This document shows positions 12,501 through 21,999 of a DNA stretch of 64,000 nucleotides, in pieces. Both the position numbers and the translations under genes were made by a program. The first letter of the stretch is position 1. Each line of letters opens with the position of its first letter. The stretch lies in the NCBI RefSeq assembly GCF_030867095.1, contig NC_081829.1, forward strand, positions 67,167,181 to 67,231,180. The letters are read 5' to 3'. A model generated the notes under the pieces. It did no database searches, was not told the DNA's origin, and was given only the letters and a program-made list of their open reading frames with translations. This stretch comes from Alligator mississippiensis (taxonomy: Eukaryota; Chordata; Crocodylia; Alligatoridae).

Positions 12501-15500
12501 AACAATGTACAAAACATTGTGAACCATGTGACAAGTAAGTTTTAGGCCTGTATTATTTCATCAGTTTACTATATAAGATCATGTTCTGGGCAGAGGCAGT
12601 TTTTAAGCTAGCTTCAGTGGCACATCTAAGGCACTGTCTAGAATGGTAAAAAAGGTGTTTGCTTTTCAAATGATTTAGCTCACAGAACTAGCTCATCTAT
12701 GTTGAAAGTCCCATCTAATATAGTAAAGCACGCTGTACTTCATTTTGGTGGTCAAGTTATAGTTTACTGAGTTTTTCAGTGATGTAAAGCTAGTTTAGTT
12801 AATTCAGTTAAAATAAGTCTTTTTCTTTAAGTCTGCACAAGGTTTACAACTGCACAGGCTTCAATTTGAATTCAGTTTCTACAACCACATGGGCACATAT
12901 GCACTTGAAAGCAGAAATGTGGTAAATCTGCATGCAGATTCTGAGGCTATTTTAATAATTTCCACTTTTAATTTTTGAGCTTTGCCTTTGTTTGTGTGTG
13001 CTCCATTAGTCTGAACAGAAGACTGTTTCAAGTTAGCAAGTTACAAAGGAGCAGACTAGTTGGCTGAGGTAATTGTCCTGATAATGATTTTAAGTAGTAG
13101 ATAATGAATTAAGTAGAGTAAAGCACCCATCACACCTTATGTGTCCATGGAAATGAATGTGCAGTCTGTAAATAAAAATATTCTTAACATAATTTACACT
13201 GTGACTCATGACTAGGAACTGAACAAAAACCCACAGAGAATTCGCAGCATTGGAAAACTGAGAAGCTCCTTCTTCATTAATTTCAAAATTCTTAATACCA
13301 ACATATATTAAAGAGCAGGATGGTAAGAATAGATGAACGTAGTGACTGCTTCACCCTCTTGACAGACTGAGTTGTTTTTCTACCTTTCCTATGAAAAAAA
13401 CATTAATATTAGCTGTTCATATTTCTGTAGGTGTGAAAATGGCATAGTTGACGTACACTGTACCCCAACCTCAAATACCGTATGTAAAGGTAATTTTTAA
13501 AACTCCTGTGTATTTGATGGTAGAATGCAGCTATACAGAAGTGGCCACTCTGGCCAATAGGCAAATGTCCACACTGGAGGCAGCATGGAGCTGCACCACT
13601 TGACAGTGCACAAAGTGGAAGAACATGGACACTGCTTCTGGCTGATGGCAGGTGTAGAAGGAAAACAATCATCTGCCCCTTTTAAAGTGGTGTACAGCAA
13701 ATGAGCCCCTAGCATGGAGCAGGAGAGAATAGAAACCATTTCTTGTCTTTCCCCTGCACAGTAACTTGAGAAGGGGCAGGGAAAGACTCCCTGCATCTCT
13801 CTGCTCACTCATCCACAGAAGGACCTCCTCAATCAGGCCTTCTTGATCCTGTGTAGGGTTTGAAATGTGTTGTTATACAGAGATCTGCTTCTGTTTGTTA
13901 CCTTCATGAAAATTTTCTGCTGGTCTTTATTATAAGGAAACTTTTGGTGGATGTTGTCAGCACTTATACTACTACTGCCATTGGCTGGAATACTGTACTA
14001 CTGCTTGCAGCGTAAGTCTCTTTTCTTACACTGAACTGAATCTGAATTGCTTAAAATTAAATGTATCAGGTATCATTCCTGAATTGATATCATTCCTGAA
14101 TTCTGTACCAGCTTTTAAAGGTCTTCAAATTTGTGTGTTTCAGACAGGAAGAATTACAAGAACTTGAATGTTAACCAGCAGTATTCAAATAATGTGATAG
14201 GGGTAAGTACCATTACTTAGCTTGGGTGAAATTCAGCACAGTACAGGGTGCTAATATGAGACCATCTGCCTCAGCTAATTCTACACTGGAGTATTACAGA
14301 CCGTTGACACTAGAAAGGAAGAAAATTAACTCTCATCTTGAGTTAATGAGATTGCCTGTTAAAAATGAGTTAATGAGCTTCCTTTTTTAAAGGCATGTGC
14401 TGCCTTAGGATGCACAGACTAGCAATGCATTCCCTGCAGCTGAGGATACCTTGTCATCCTAATGTTACCCTTTCTGCTTCATCAGCTAATTTAAGGGTGG
14501 AAACAGACAGCACCTGACATTTCATTTCTGCCACCATAAAAAAAAAAATTCATAGCACAAATGGTGAGCAAATAGACATTGCTACCCATTGTCACACCAC
14601 ATCAAAGAAAAATCAATGGCACAACAATAGGTAGTAACAGGCTCTGCTGCTTCATTACTGATGTCTGTTAGCTCTTTGGTAGGAGAACAGAAGAACCTAA
14701 ACTGTTCCTACTCTTCAGTCACCAGGGCTAGGGACAGACATTCAAAAAGCTTGAGCCTGAATTGATTCAATCTTTGCAGATTAGTCTAACCTGGCTAGGC
14801 TAAATCAGTTTTGTAACCAGACAGACATCCCAGAAATGCAGAGACATGCCTGCAGTGGCTCAGGCTAGAAGCCGGGTGGGCACTAGAGCAGCCCTCCCTT
14901 CCCTTGCACAATGCTGAGCTGAGAGGGCGTGGCCAGGCCTGGCAAGATGCTGTGATTATGGAGAGTTCCCCCCACCCCCCTCCCAAACAGCCCAGTGGGG
15001 AATGTTTATCACCCATAACTCAGTGTTTATCAACCCATTAAGAAAACAGAGGGACATTACCAGCTACCTGTTGATTCTTCCTTTGTTCCATTTGCCACAG
15101 CTGGGAGGTAGCCAACATGTGGACTGCTAACTAATGTGAGGGATGGGGAATGCCTGCTTAGCAGAATGGGGGCAGGCAGAGGCCAGGCAGATGCCTAGAG
15201 AGACTCCAGCCAGGGAGCAGAGGGGAGAGGCCAGCCATGCTGTGGAGCAGAGAGCCCCGTCCAGCCCAGAGAGCATGCCAGGATGCTAAGGGAGTCTGAT
15301 TTAATTTAAACCAGCAAGGGGCCCAGGACAGACATTGCATAAACTGGTTTGAGCCAAATCAGTTAAGTCTGATACTACCTTCAACCAGGTTTATCTCAAA
15401 CCTGTCTCAGCCATTCTCAAACTGGTTTATATGCACTGAACAACTGTTTTGTTACAGGTTTAAACCAGTTTCTGATCACTTAATCCAGTTTGTGTGTAAT

Positions 15501-17642
15501 ATCTGTCCCTAGCCCAAGGGGCAGGTTCTCTGGGGGTTTGAGGACCCCACAAGCACCTGCCCGGTTTCCTGCTTACAGAGAGGCACCCCAGGGAATAGGA
15601 GTTCCTGCTCAGTCAGACCCATTCCCCCAGGATCATTGGGGAGCAAGTCTAGCTGAGTGGGAAAATTCCTGCTCCATGAAGGGTGGGACAAGGGACAATG
15701 TGTGTTTTGCCCAATGAAGCAAATCAGCTGTGCTGCAAAACATTATCTAACGAAAGAAAAAGGATAGCATAAGAGAGAAAAACTGCAAAAGGTCTCATTA
15801 ATACTTATTTCTGTCCTTATTTTCAGGAAGAAAACCCTCTGCTATATACAGGTATGAAATAGACATTATACTTTCTAAGAATTTTGAAAAAATGATGTAT
15901 ATACTGTGTAGAAATATATGTTCAAGTTTAATGCCAGGTCAGTCTCTTATTTTTCTGACAGCTATTGCTCCTGGGTGATATGCAACTCATCCTATTAATA
16001 AACATGAGCTCAACCACTCTTTGCTTGGACACAATTACCACTGGTTTTAAATTAGTCTCAACCCCAGCACTGTTTTCAGAATGGGAAAGGGGAAAGAAAA
16101 TGGAGGGAGTTTGGTCTGGGTTTTTTTTCAGATGGCACTAGAGGGTGGGTTGTGTGGATTGGAGTCCCCCTGAGGTAGGGGCCTCTGATCCCCCCACCCC
16201 ACCCTCCAGCGCCAGGTGGACAACCCCTAGAATGAGCTCCCTCCACTCCCCTTCCCTCCTCCCATTCTGAAAACAGTATCAGGACTGGAAGGGAGAAAGG
16301 GCATTGCTAAGTGAAACCAGCTGCAGGCTTGCAGTCAGCATCTGGATTCCCCAACCCTCAGGACCCTAGAGCAAACTTATGTTGGATCCAGGGGATCGTT
16401 CTAACCCAGAGCACTTCCTGCAAAGTTCCATGAGTTAGAATGGGGAGCTGCAGTTCTGTCTGCATCTTAAAAGTTCTGCCTCAGTAAGGACAGCATGCCA
16501 TCTACTAACTGGTCAGGGCTTGTGGACACAGGTGATATCTTTTATTAGACCAACAAGATTTTTTGCAAAAATCTACTAGGTGATGCATGACAAGAGGCAT
16601 TAGTGACAGGAAAAACTCAGCTCCGCTTGGATCAGCCTTGTGAACTTATGCAAACTTCTGGAGACTTCATCTTACAAAATCGATTAAAAGACCCACTATT
16701 ATTTCAATAAATACACTAACAAGCTGGTTGCCATGTGCTGCTGATGTGTCCCACTTTCACACATTATGGGACTTCTAAGCCAGAGGTGTTCACACTGTAT
16801 TATAGATGACATAGTAAGAGGACTTGGAGCCCTGGCGATAAGCTTTGGGTCATTAGTAACTGGGACATCATAAGCTGGAGTCTAGTGAGGAAAGTATCAT
16901 CATGGAGTGGCTCATATCCCAGCTCTGTGAAGGCCACAAGTGCTTATTTGTTTAACAGGACTTCACAAACATGAAGTAGAAAAGTAACGGAGAAGGAGGT
17001 GCTATAGAAAGCGTTGAGGTTTATAGAACATCACAGGGAAGGAAAATGGAGGCATCCCTGGACATTTAGATTTCCTGATATGAGGGAAAGTGTAACAAGC
17101 AAAGGTATTCCTAATCTGAACTCCATTGCTTAAAAACAAGCATACAACAAAGACTAGACTCACTCTCTCTCTGTTTGAGGCTTCAAATTCTTCTTTTATG
17201 AAGTACTTTTAAAATGAAAAAGAGTAGTAAAATACTAATGCCATTTTTTTTTAATTTTCATTTTTTGTGTGTATTTCCAGATATTGACTTGAGCCCCCAC
17301 ATTTCTAGTATTGCAGAGGGGATGACATTACCCCAAGTCAAAACATTTGTTCGGAGGCATCAAATAACAGAACCAACCATAGAGCGAGTCATTCAGGACA
17401 ACCAGAATGATACAGCTGAGCAGAAAATTAAATTGCTCCTTAACTGGTATGAAGCCCACGGAATGAAGGGGGCACACAGAACTTTGATCAGCAGCTTGAG
17501 AGAACTCAAAATGTGTGCTGTTGCTGATAGTATTGAGGAAAAACTGAAGGCGGCTGTTTCCAGCAGTCAGGAAAACAACAAATCAAATAATGGAACTACT
17601 GAGCAAAGCAGTGTCCATTCTTATGGAGACTCAGTGCCATAA
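6386..17642 (+). CDS. FAS: FAS death receptor (TNFRSF6/CD95), exons 2-9, 5' partial
   Basis: FAS is the cell-surface receptor for FAS ligand. It clusters on binding, recruits FADD through its death domain and starts caspase-8-driven apoptosis. Joined exons: 6386-6554, 7332-7466, 12423-12534, 13431-13489, 13937-14011, 14144-14202, 15827-15851, 17281-17642. They give 996 nt in one open frame, 331 codons plus stop, close to the human protein (335 aa) less the short exon 1. The order is TNFR cysteine-rich domains, one membrane helix, a short basic linker and a C-terminal death domain. Phases agree at every junction. The marker stretches [12 protein letters not shown] and [14 protein letters not shown] match FAS better than any other TNFR member I know. 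Exon 1 is missing; the AG before 6386 gives a phase-0 start, as in human FAS. No lesions are visible, so the gene looks functional. Confidence 0.94.
7332..7466 (+). CDS. FAS: FAS exon 3: CRD1 end and CRD2
   Basis: The acceptor 'tttttaag' follows a long T tract, and the donor is 'catg|gtatgt'. The exon is 135 nt with split Gly codons at both ends. It encodes [15 protein letters not shown], then [20 protein letters not shown] and QPCDSGHG. The last stretch aligns with the CRRC-x-LCDEGHG stretch of human FAS CRD2, part of the ligand-binding face. N-N-T-T contains possible N-glycosylation sequons. Confidence 0.93.
7470..8890. other. FAS intron 3, first part; nothing recognised
   Basis: No exon or clear repeat was recognised between the end of exon 3 and the old LINE that starts near 8900. 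Confidence 0.45.
8900..10125 (+). mobile_element. old CR1/L3-type LINE remnant in FAS intron 3
   Basis: The + strand carries eroded LINE ORF2 words: 'aatgaaatttgctgataaagt' at 9295-9315 reads as the FADD region (here FADK), and further downstream are C-terminal motifs. The segment 9890-10120 is a clear CR1-type 3' part: 'ggctggacataaggaagaa', 'gaggtggttcaagcaccc', then 'gggctggactcgatgatctt' and a 'tctatgaaatctatgaatga' tail. The frame is broken many times. The two parts may be one old copy or an old L3-like fragment beside a younger CR1 tail. Confidence 0.75.
10126..11253. other. FAS intron 3, middle part; nothing recognised
   Basis: No exon or known repeat was recognised. A moderately GC-rich block near 10430-10760 is open in several frames but shows no protein resemblance. 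Confidence 0.4.
11254..12084. mobile_element. non-autonomous DNA transposon of the CTAGGGACAGA family, with a nested hAT
   Basis: The left end GGCTAGGGACAGA and the right end TCTGTACTTAGCC form a TIR with mismatches. Inside are the AAACTGGT words and 'gtagtatcagacttaactga' shared with copies at 14725-15515, 19226-21265 and 37930-38311. The right third matches the ends of those copies ('gattgaatcaattcag'). The element is interrupted by the hAT MITE at 11291-11606. No transposase is visible. The superfamily is unassigned because I cannot fix the target duplication. Confidence 0.7.
11291..11606. mobile_element. hAT MITE nested in the intronic TIR element
   Basis: It starts CAGGGGTTCTCAATCCCC and ends GGGGAACCCCTG, the TIR style of Charlie-like hAT elements. 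The flanking 8-bp repeats are GTGTAAGC (11283-11290) and GTGTAAGT (11607-11614), matching at 7 of 8 positions. The 316-bp body is GC-rich and non-coding. It clearly inserted after the surrounding element. Confidence 0.85.
12423..12534 (+). CDS. FAS: FAS exon 4: CRD2 end and CRD3 start
   Basis: The acceptor is 'gatttattttag' and the donor 'acaa|gtaagt'. The exon is 112 nt and enters with two bases of a Gly codon. It encodes [17 protein letters not shown], then [19 protein letters not shown]. The N-C-T sequon is at the same place as the N-C-T of human FAS, a known N-glycosylation position. The NTKCRC word is a FAS hallmark. Confidence 0.94.
13431..13489 (+). CDS. FAS: FAS exon 5: end of CRD3
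   Basis: The acceptor is 'atttctgtag' and the donor 'aaag|gtaatt'. The exon is 59 nt, one codon shorter than human exon 5 as I recall it. It completes a Lys codon and encodes [19 protein letters not shown]. The spacing C-(8)-C-(8)-C fits the last TNFR module of FAS. It ends with one base of the next codon, the same phase as at the end of exon 6. Confidence 0.93.
13937..14011 (+). CDS. FAS: FAS exon 6: transmembrane segment
   Basis: The acceptor is 'ctttattataag' and the donor 'cagc|gtaagt'. The exon is 75 nt with phase 1 at both ends, so it can be skipped without a frameshift. It encodes a short aromatic start (NFWW), a hydrophobic helix [17 protein letters not shown] and then CLQ. The cysteine at the cytoplasmic edge is placed like the palmitoylated juxtamembrane cysteine of human FAS. 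In human FAS, skipping this exon makes the soluble decoy form. Confidence 0.92.
14144..14202 (+). CDS. FAS: FAS exon 7: cytoplasmic linker
   Basis: The acceptor is 'ttgtgtgtttcag' and the donor 'ataggg|gtaagt'. The exon is 59 nt and ends in phase 0. It encodes [20 protein letters not shown], a basic stop-transfer stretch followed by a polar linker. The sequence is poorly conserved in FAS generally. Assignment rests on position, phase and the join to exon 8. Confidence 0.88.
14725..15515. mobile_element. non-autonomous DNA transposon of the CTAGGGACAGA family
   Basis: This is the copy with the best ends: GGGCTAGGGACAGA at 14725-14738 and its perfect reverse complement at 15502-15515, 791 bp overall. 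The internal order is reversed relative to the copy at 11254-12084, so the insertion is in the opposite sense. It lies in FAS intron 7 between exons 7 and 8. No convincing target duplication was found at these borders. Confidence 0.75.
15827..15851 (+). CDS. FAS: FAS exon 8: 25-nt micro-exon
   Basis: The acceptor is 'ccttattttcag' and the donor 'acag|gtatga'. The exon is exactly 25 nt, the length I recall for human FAS exon 8. It encodes EENPLLYT plus the first base of an Asp codon completed in exon 9. Because 25 is not a multiple of three, skipping it would frameshift the death domain. Confidence 0.9.
15852..17280. other. FAS intron 8
   Basis: No exon is seen. A GC-rich block with a 'ccatgagttagaatggg' edge (16050-16470) shares that edge word with the block ending near 34735. 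A PLE-like tail lies at 16525-16590. The final T-rich tract leads into the exon 9 acceptor. Confidence 0.5.
16525..16590 (-). repeat. PLE-like 3' tail
   Basis: The word 'ggtgatatcttttattagac' is the reverse of the 'gtctaatgaaagatatc' tail at 54301-54322. It is followed by 'ttttttgcaaaaatct', as in the repeat at 4206-4377. Only the tail is present. Confidence 0.45.
17281..17642 (+). CDS. FAS: FAS exon 9: death domain and C-terminus
   Basis: The acceptor is 'gtgtgtatttccag'. The open frame runs 362 nt to a TAA stop at 17640-17642. It encodes [20 protein letters not shown], then a six-helix death-domain pattern including [31 protein letters not shown] and [14 protein letters not shown]. These align along their length with human FAS. 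This domain binds the FADD death domain. The tail after it is Ser/Asn-rich and ends GDSVP, so it lacks the terminal SLV PDZ ligand of human FAS. Confidence 0.96.
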
Positions 17643-18104
17643 CATGTTTAATCAACAGGAAGCGATTTCTGAATGAACTAAATTTTTTCTTAATATTGTA
17701 AATATCAGAAAGCCTTCAGATGTCATTTCTTTGAACAAATTCTGGATACCAAGAGGGTGTATAGGCAAGCATAAGCAACAGGCCTAATTATTGGGGAGGT
17801 ATTTGCTCCTCAAAAGTTCTGAAACATTTCTACTGTTTGCTAAGATGTAGGAATAGAGATCCTGGGATTATGCACAAAAAACTATAGAAGTTCTACCTAA
17901 GAACCTACCGTTCATTTTACATCTATCTTACTAGCAGGAACTTGGTGTAAATGGTGTTAGAGGAACTGCAGATTACGAGCACAGTTTCCAAAGAGGGTGG
18001 CTAAATGAACTGCTTGCAGTCACCCATGAAGTAAGTGGCACATGAGGGAATGGAGCCTGGGCTGCTTAGGTTCTACAACAGTACCTGACCAACTAGACCA
18101 TCCA
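17643..18104 (+). other. FAS: FAS 3' untranslated region, proximal part
   Basis: Sequence following the FAS stop codon. It is AT-rich at first and has no AATAAA in this stretch. The transcript probably continues further; the nearest AATAAA I noted is at 18808-18813, beyond a repeat insertion at 18105-18412. The true 3' end cannot be fixed from sequence alone. Confidence 0.5.
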
Positions 18105-18412
18105 TTGGCAATGCGTAGGGGGTGTACACAGGTGCAGGTGCACCCCGAGATGGTGGAGCACCCCCTAAAAGAAGCCCTGCCGATGCTGCTGGTAGTGCCT
18201 GCAGGCAGTCGCCGCTCGCCACCCCTTCCCCACTCTGCCGAAACCACTGCAGCCACCTGTGGGAGCTCCTCACTCAGCCTACCCCCACTGCCGCCACTGG
18301 CACGGCTGCCTGCAAGAGCTCCCAGCTCGCCGCCACCACACCCCCACCGCCACCACTGCCTGCAGGCGGTCACTGTGCCCCTCCAGCCTCCGGGGGCATG
18401 TGTCGTTCATGA
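18105..18412 (+). repeat. GC-rich interspersed repeat, unnamed family (copy 1)
   Basis: It starts 'ttggcaatgcgtagggggtg', has the word 'caggtgcaggtgcacccc' and ends near 'gggggcatgtgtcgttcat'. The reverse complement of 37245-37602 has the same start, the same GGTGCA...TGCACC core, a similar CNG-rich middle and the same end. Several frames are open because the middle is GC-rich; none looks like a real protein. Confidence 0.65.
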
Positions 18413-18807
18413 GGCCATCCCAGAATCTGACCTCCTTCTACCATAAAAAACAATTAGAAAATCAACCAGTAATAGAATGAAAACCTATTTCAGGATTGAT
18501 GGCCATGACATATTTATGCTTCACTGATGTCTTAAACAGTTTTCCGTACAAGTCTTATGTTTCAGTTCTCTGACAAAACACCAGAGTTTAAGAATATTTT
18601 TAGCTAAAAAACTTGCATTCAGCAGTGATCGCTATGGTCCATTCAGGTTTCAAATCCACCCAGTGAATTGGGAATATGACCTGTATTTCTGAAGGACAGG
18701 ATCAGGTCCACAATTTTTAAAGTTTTATCTATACCAGCTGGGAATCCTCCAAGATTTGGTTGTATGACTAGCTTTTCTACTGCAAAAGAAACTAAAATAC
18801 AAACAGT

Positions 18808-18813
18808 AATAAA
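18808..18813 (+). terminator. candidate polyadenylation signal AATAAA
   Basis: A canonical hexamer, about 1.17 kb after the FAS stop codon. It could serve FAS if the repeat at 18105-18412 is part of the 3' UTR. It is a chance-level motif without transcript support. Confidence 0.2.
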
Positions 18814-19225
18814 AGACATCATTAAAAAAGCATATATTTCTTTCCTTCTTTTTCTTTGTATCATGTGGTCTACAAATCTTACAAATGTCATACTCTCAGG
18901 GTCAGTACATCACAAAAGCAATGAGTGTGATCTCCATCCATCTGAAAAAAGCCTCTTTCCATCTCAGGACCACACAAAGCCCAGGCCCCTGTGCCCCAGG
19001 CCAGTCTAGTCAGCAAGGTGGGGTCTGATATCAGGTTTATCTTCCTCCAAAAAACTCCAGTGTTCTACTCAATGGCATGGACAATGTATTTAAACCTGTT
19101 GACATCTACATTTCCTATGCCAGTTCTTTTTCACCCTCTCCTGTACAATTGTTCTAAAACACTGAAGTGTGTACATTGGCAGCACTGCAATCACAACAAC
19201 TAATTAATAACCTTAATTGTCCTGT

Positions 19226-21265
19226 CTCCAGGGTTAGGGACTGAAGTTACACATAAACCAGTTTAAGTGATCAGAAACTGGTTTAAACCTGTAACAGAAT
19301 GAAACTTCAGTGCACATAATATAGTTTCAAAATTACCAAAACTGATTTAAGATAAACCTGGTTGAATACAGTATCAGACTTAACTGATTTGGGTCAAACC
19401 AGTTTATGCAACTTCTGTCCCAGACCCCTTCCTGGTTTAAGTTAAACCAAACCAGAGTCCCCCAGGATCCCAGCATGCTCCTCAGCCCTGGGCTGGGCTG
19501 TGCTCTTTGCTCCAGAGTAGGGCTGGCCCCTCCCCTCTGCTCTAGCTGGGGGCAGGGGCATGGCCAGATGCCAGCCAGCCTGGCCCCTGGAGGCAAAGGG
19601 AACAGGGAAGGGGTTTATTCCCCATCTTCCCTCTCCCACGGGGGACCACGGCTGAGGTCTGCCTGACCGGGTGTAACAGCCCATCAGGCATTCAGCTGCC
19701 ATAGCACCATCTGACTGCCTCACCCACAGCTGTGGGGCTGGGGCTGAGGGGCAGAGCCCGGCCAGCCCACAGGGACTGCTGAGGGCAGATGCACAGAGGC
19801 CAGCCCAGCACACGGAACTGGAGCCAGAGCTCCAGGCACTGGGCAGAAACTAATGGGCTAAAGCTTCCACCCTTGCGAAGCGATGCTGCATGGTGGGACA
19901 GGAGCCACAGCCGGAGGTGAGGGGAGTAGAGCAGCCCTGCTGGGCCCAGCCAGCACACAGCTTCCCTCGCCTCCAGCAGCCTGTTCCCCTCTCCCTCCCG
20001 CCCCTGCTGCACTGCTCTGGGCAGCACGGGTGGGAGGGACAGCTTTAGCCTGGCAGCTTCTGCTCAGCGCACGGAGATCTGGCTCCAGCTCCAGCTGCTT
20101 TTACCCGCCCACTCGTCCACCCCTGAAGGGGTTACTTATCAGGCTGGGCAGGTGAAGAAAGGCAGATGGAGCTGAAGTCAGAGCTCCATGCTCTGGGTTG
20201 AAGCAGTCCCCACCTCCCTTCACCACCGGGAGCAGTACAGCAAGGGGAGGGGGGAGTAGCCGCTGGAGGTGAGGGGAAGATGCACACTAGCTGGGCTCAG
20301 CAGTGCTGTTCTGCTCCCCCCATCTGCAGCTGCATCTCCTGCCCCTGTCCCTCTGCGCAGCTCTGGGTAGGCAGGTGGAAGCTTTAGCCCTGTGGCTTCT
20401 GCCCAGTGCCTGGAGCTCTGGCTCGAGCACTACCCACTCCGCCTGCCCGCCCAACATGGTGCGAGGCAGGGAGAGGAAGGGGGGGTATTTGGAAAGCAGC
20501 TGGAGCTGGAGCTCCATGCACTGGGCAGAAGCCGCAAGGTGAAAGGGTCAACCCAAGCCGTCTGTGGCAGCTCAGACTGCCCCGCCCCACTCCCATCCAC
20601 AGTGCAGCCCCTGCTGGGAAGAGGCTTCCGCTCCTGGGACACCATGAGAGGGGCTGCTTCCCCCATCATGGTCTCTGCCGCCTCACCACTCCAGCAGCAA
20701 GGGCAGAGGAGTGGCCAGAAGCCAGCTGGCGTGGCCCTCTTAGAAGAGGTGTTATTTCCCACTTTCCTCTGGCGTCTGGCAGAGGGGGCAGGGAAGGAGC
20801 TTATCCCGCTACTTGCCCCATACAGGGAGTGATCAGCAGTGGCAGTCGGGGCTGGCAGACCCCGGCTGCAGCCCGCAAAGGCAGAGGAGGGAATAAAACT
20901 CATCCCTGCCTGCCTCAGGGGCCATGCTGGCCAGCACCTAGGTGCACCCCCGCCCCGCTGCAGCAAGAGGGGACAAGGCAGACCCTAGCTTGGGTCCCTG
21001 CTGGTAGGACAGGGAGGGGAGGAATTAAACCCCTTCCCTGGCCAGTTCGCTTGAGGCTACTGCCAGGCTGGCCACAACTTCCCTGCAGCTGAGGGACCCT
21101 CTAGGGCCCTCCGGCTTTTGGCCTGAGCCACTGCGGCCATGTATCTGCATTTCCTAAATGTCTATTCACTTGCAAATTAGTTCAATGTACACAGGTTAGA
21201 CTAACCTGCAAAGATTGAATCAATTCAGGCTCTGGCTTTTTGAATGTCTGTCCCTAGCCCTGGAG
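19226..21265. mobile_element. long GC-rich member of the CTAGGGACAGA TIR family
   Basis: The left end CTCCAGGGTTAGGGACTGA (19226-19244) and the reverse complement of the right end ending CCCTAGCCCTGGAG (to 21265) agree at about 17 of 19 positions. The outer parts match the smaller family members ('acataaaccagtttaagtga', then 'gattgaatcaattcaggctc'). The 1.7-kb middle is very GC-rich and made of locally repeated words such as 'ctgggcagaag', 'ggagctctggct' and 'ccagccagcctggcccc'. Open frames as long as 228 codons exist there, but they overlap in several frames and look compositional. No transposase motif is seen. Confidence 0.65.
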
Positions 21266-21900
21266 CTGCTGACTTGAAAAAAACAGAAAAGCACCTATGG
21301 TGTGCATTTGTGAAGGGACTGTCCCTACAGATTATGACTTCACTGGAAGGGGATTTCACTGATTAGGGAAGTCAGGGACCAGTTTTCCTTCTCTGTTCAC
21401 TGACACTTCATGACTCATTGGTGATCTCATAGACATGTTCAGACTTGTTCTCTTCCTCATGGCTGAGCTGTTCAGGTCATGTGATTTTTTTTTTTATATA
21501 TACTCAGTGACTGGCAGTCCAGAAAAAAAAAAGTGCTAAAACATGGTGAGATAGATTAGCCACGCACAGTGTACTTCATGACAGTGCTCAGATTGCTCCT
21601 AATTGGTGTTCTTTGATTCATCAAAAATAATGAACCTGCACCTCCACTGTTCAGCAGCCTGAGCAAACTACTAACTGTTTATGAATCGCTTGCTCAGGTG
21701 CAAATGACAACGCAAATGATAGGCAGGGGAAAACCAGGTGCTGTGAATCAACACAGGAGTTATCATTGCTCAGATCTGTATGAGATGGTTACTACCAACA
21801 AAAAAACAGTAAATCTTACATACCCTGAAAGTGTTGTAATGCAAAACTTGACCTGATTTGAGAACCTGATTAATACCAGCTTTGTGTGAAACAGCTACAC

Positions 21901-21996
21901 TATAAAAGAGGCAGAACTGACAGTAAATTGCAGTTCACAGATTTTCAGTCTTTTGTGGTTCTGTCCAAGAAGACTGTACAGCAATGAAGGCTACAG
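21901..21996 (+). promoter_or_regulatory. TATA box followed by possible first exon with ATG and splice donor
   Basis: TATAAAAG at 21901-21908 is followed, 76 bases after its end, by an ATG at 21984 with G at -3. The frame reads MKAT and meets a good donor (acag|gtaact) at 21996/21997. That would be a first exon with about 50 bases of leader and 13 coding bases. I could not find a matching second exon. A strong acceptor-like 'tctattacag' ends near 22420 and continues the frame for about 31 codons, but the product does not look like a signal peptide or a known protein. This could be an orphan or dead gene start, or chance. Confidence 0.3.
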
Positions 21997-21999
21997 GTA

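Noticed and set aside
17214..17280. In-frame ATG upstream of FAS exon 9 in the ORF that includes the death domain
   Set aside because: The 22 codons before 17281 read through a polypyrimidine tract ending in a perfect acceptor, so they are intron.
20406..21092. 228-codon open frame on the + strand, with overlapping long frames on both strands
   Set aside because: It lies inside the GC-rich middle of a TIR element. Several frames are open at once, and the product is low-complexity Ala/Gly/Pro/Arg with no domain.
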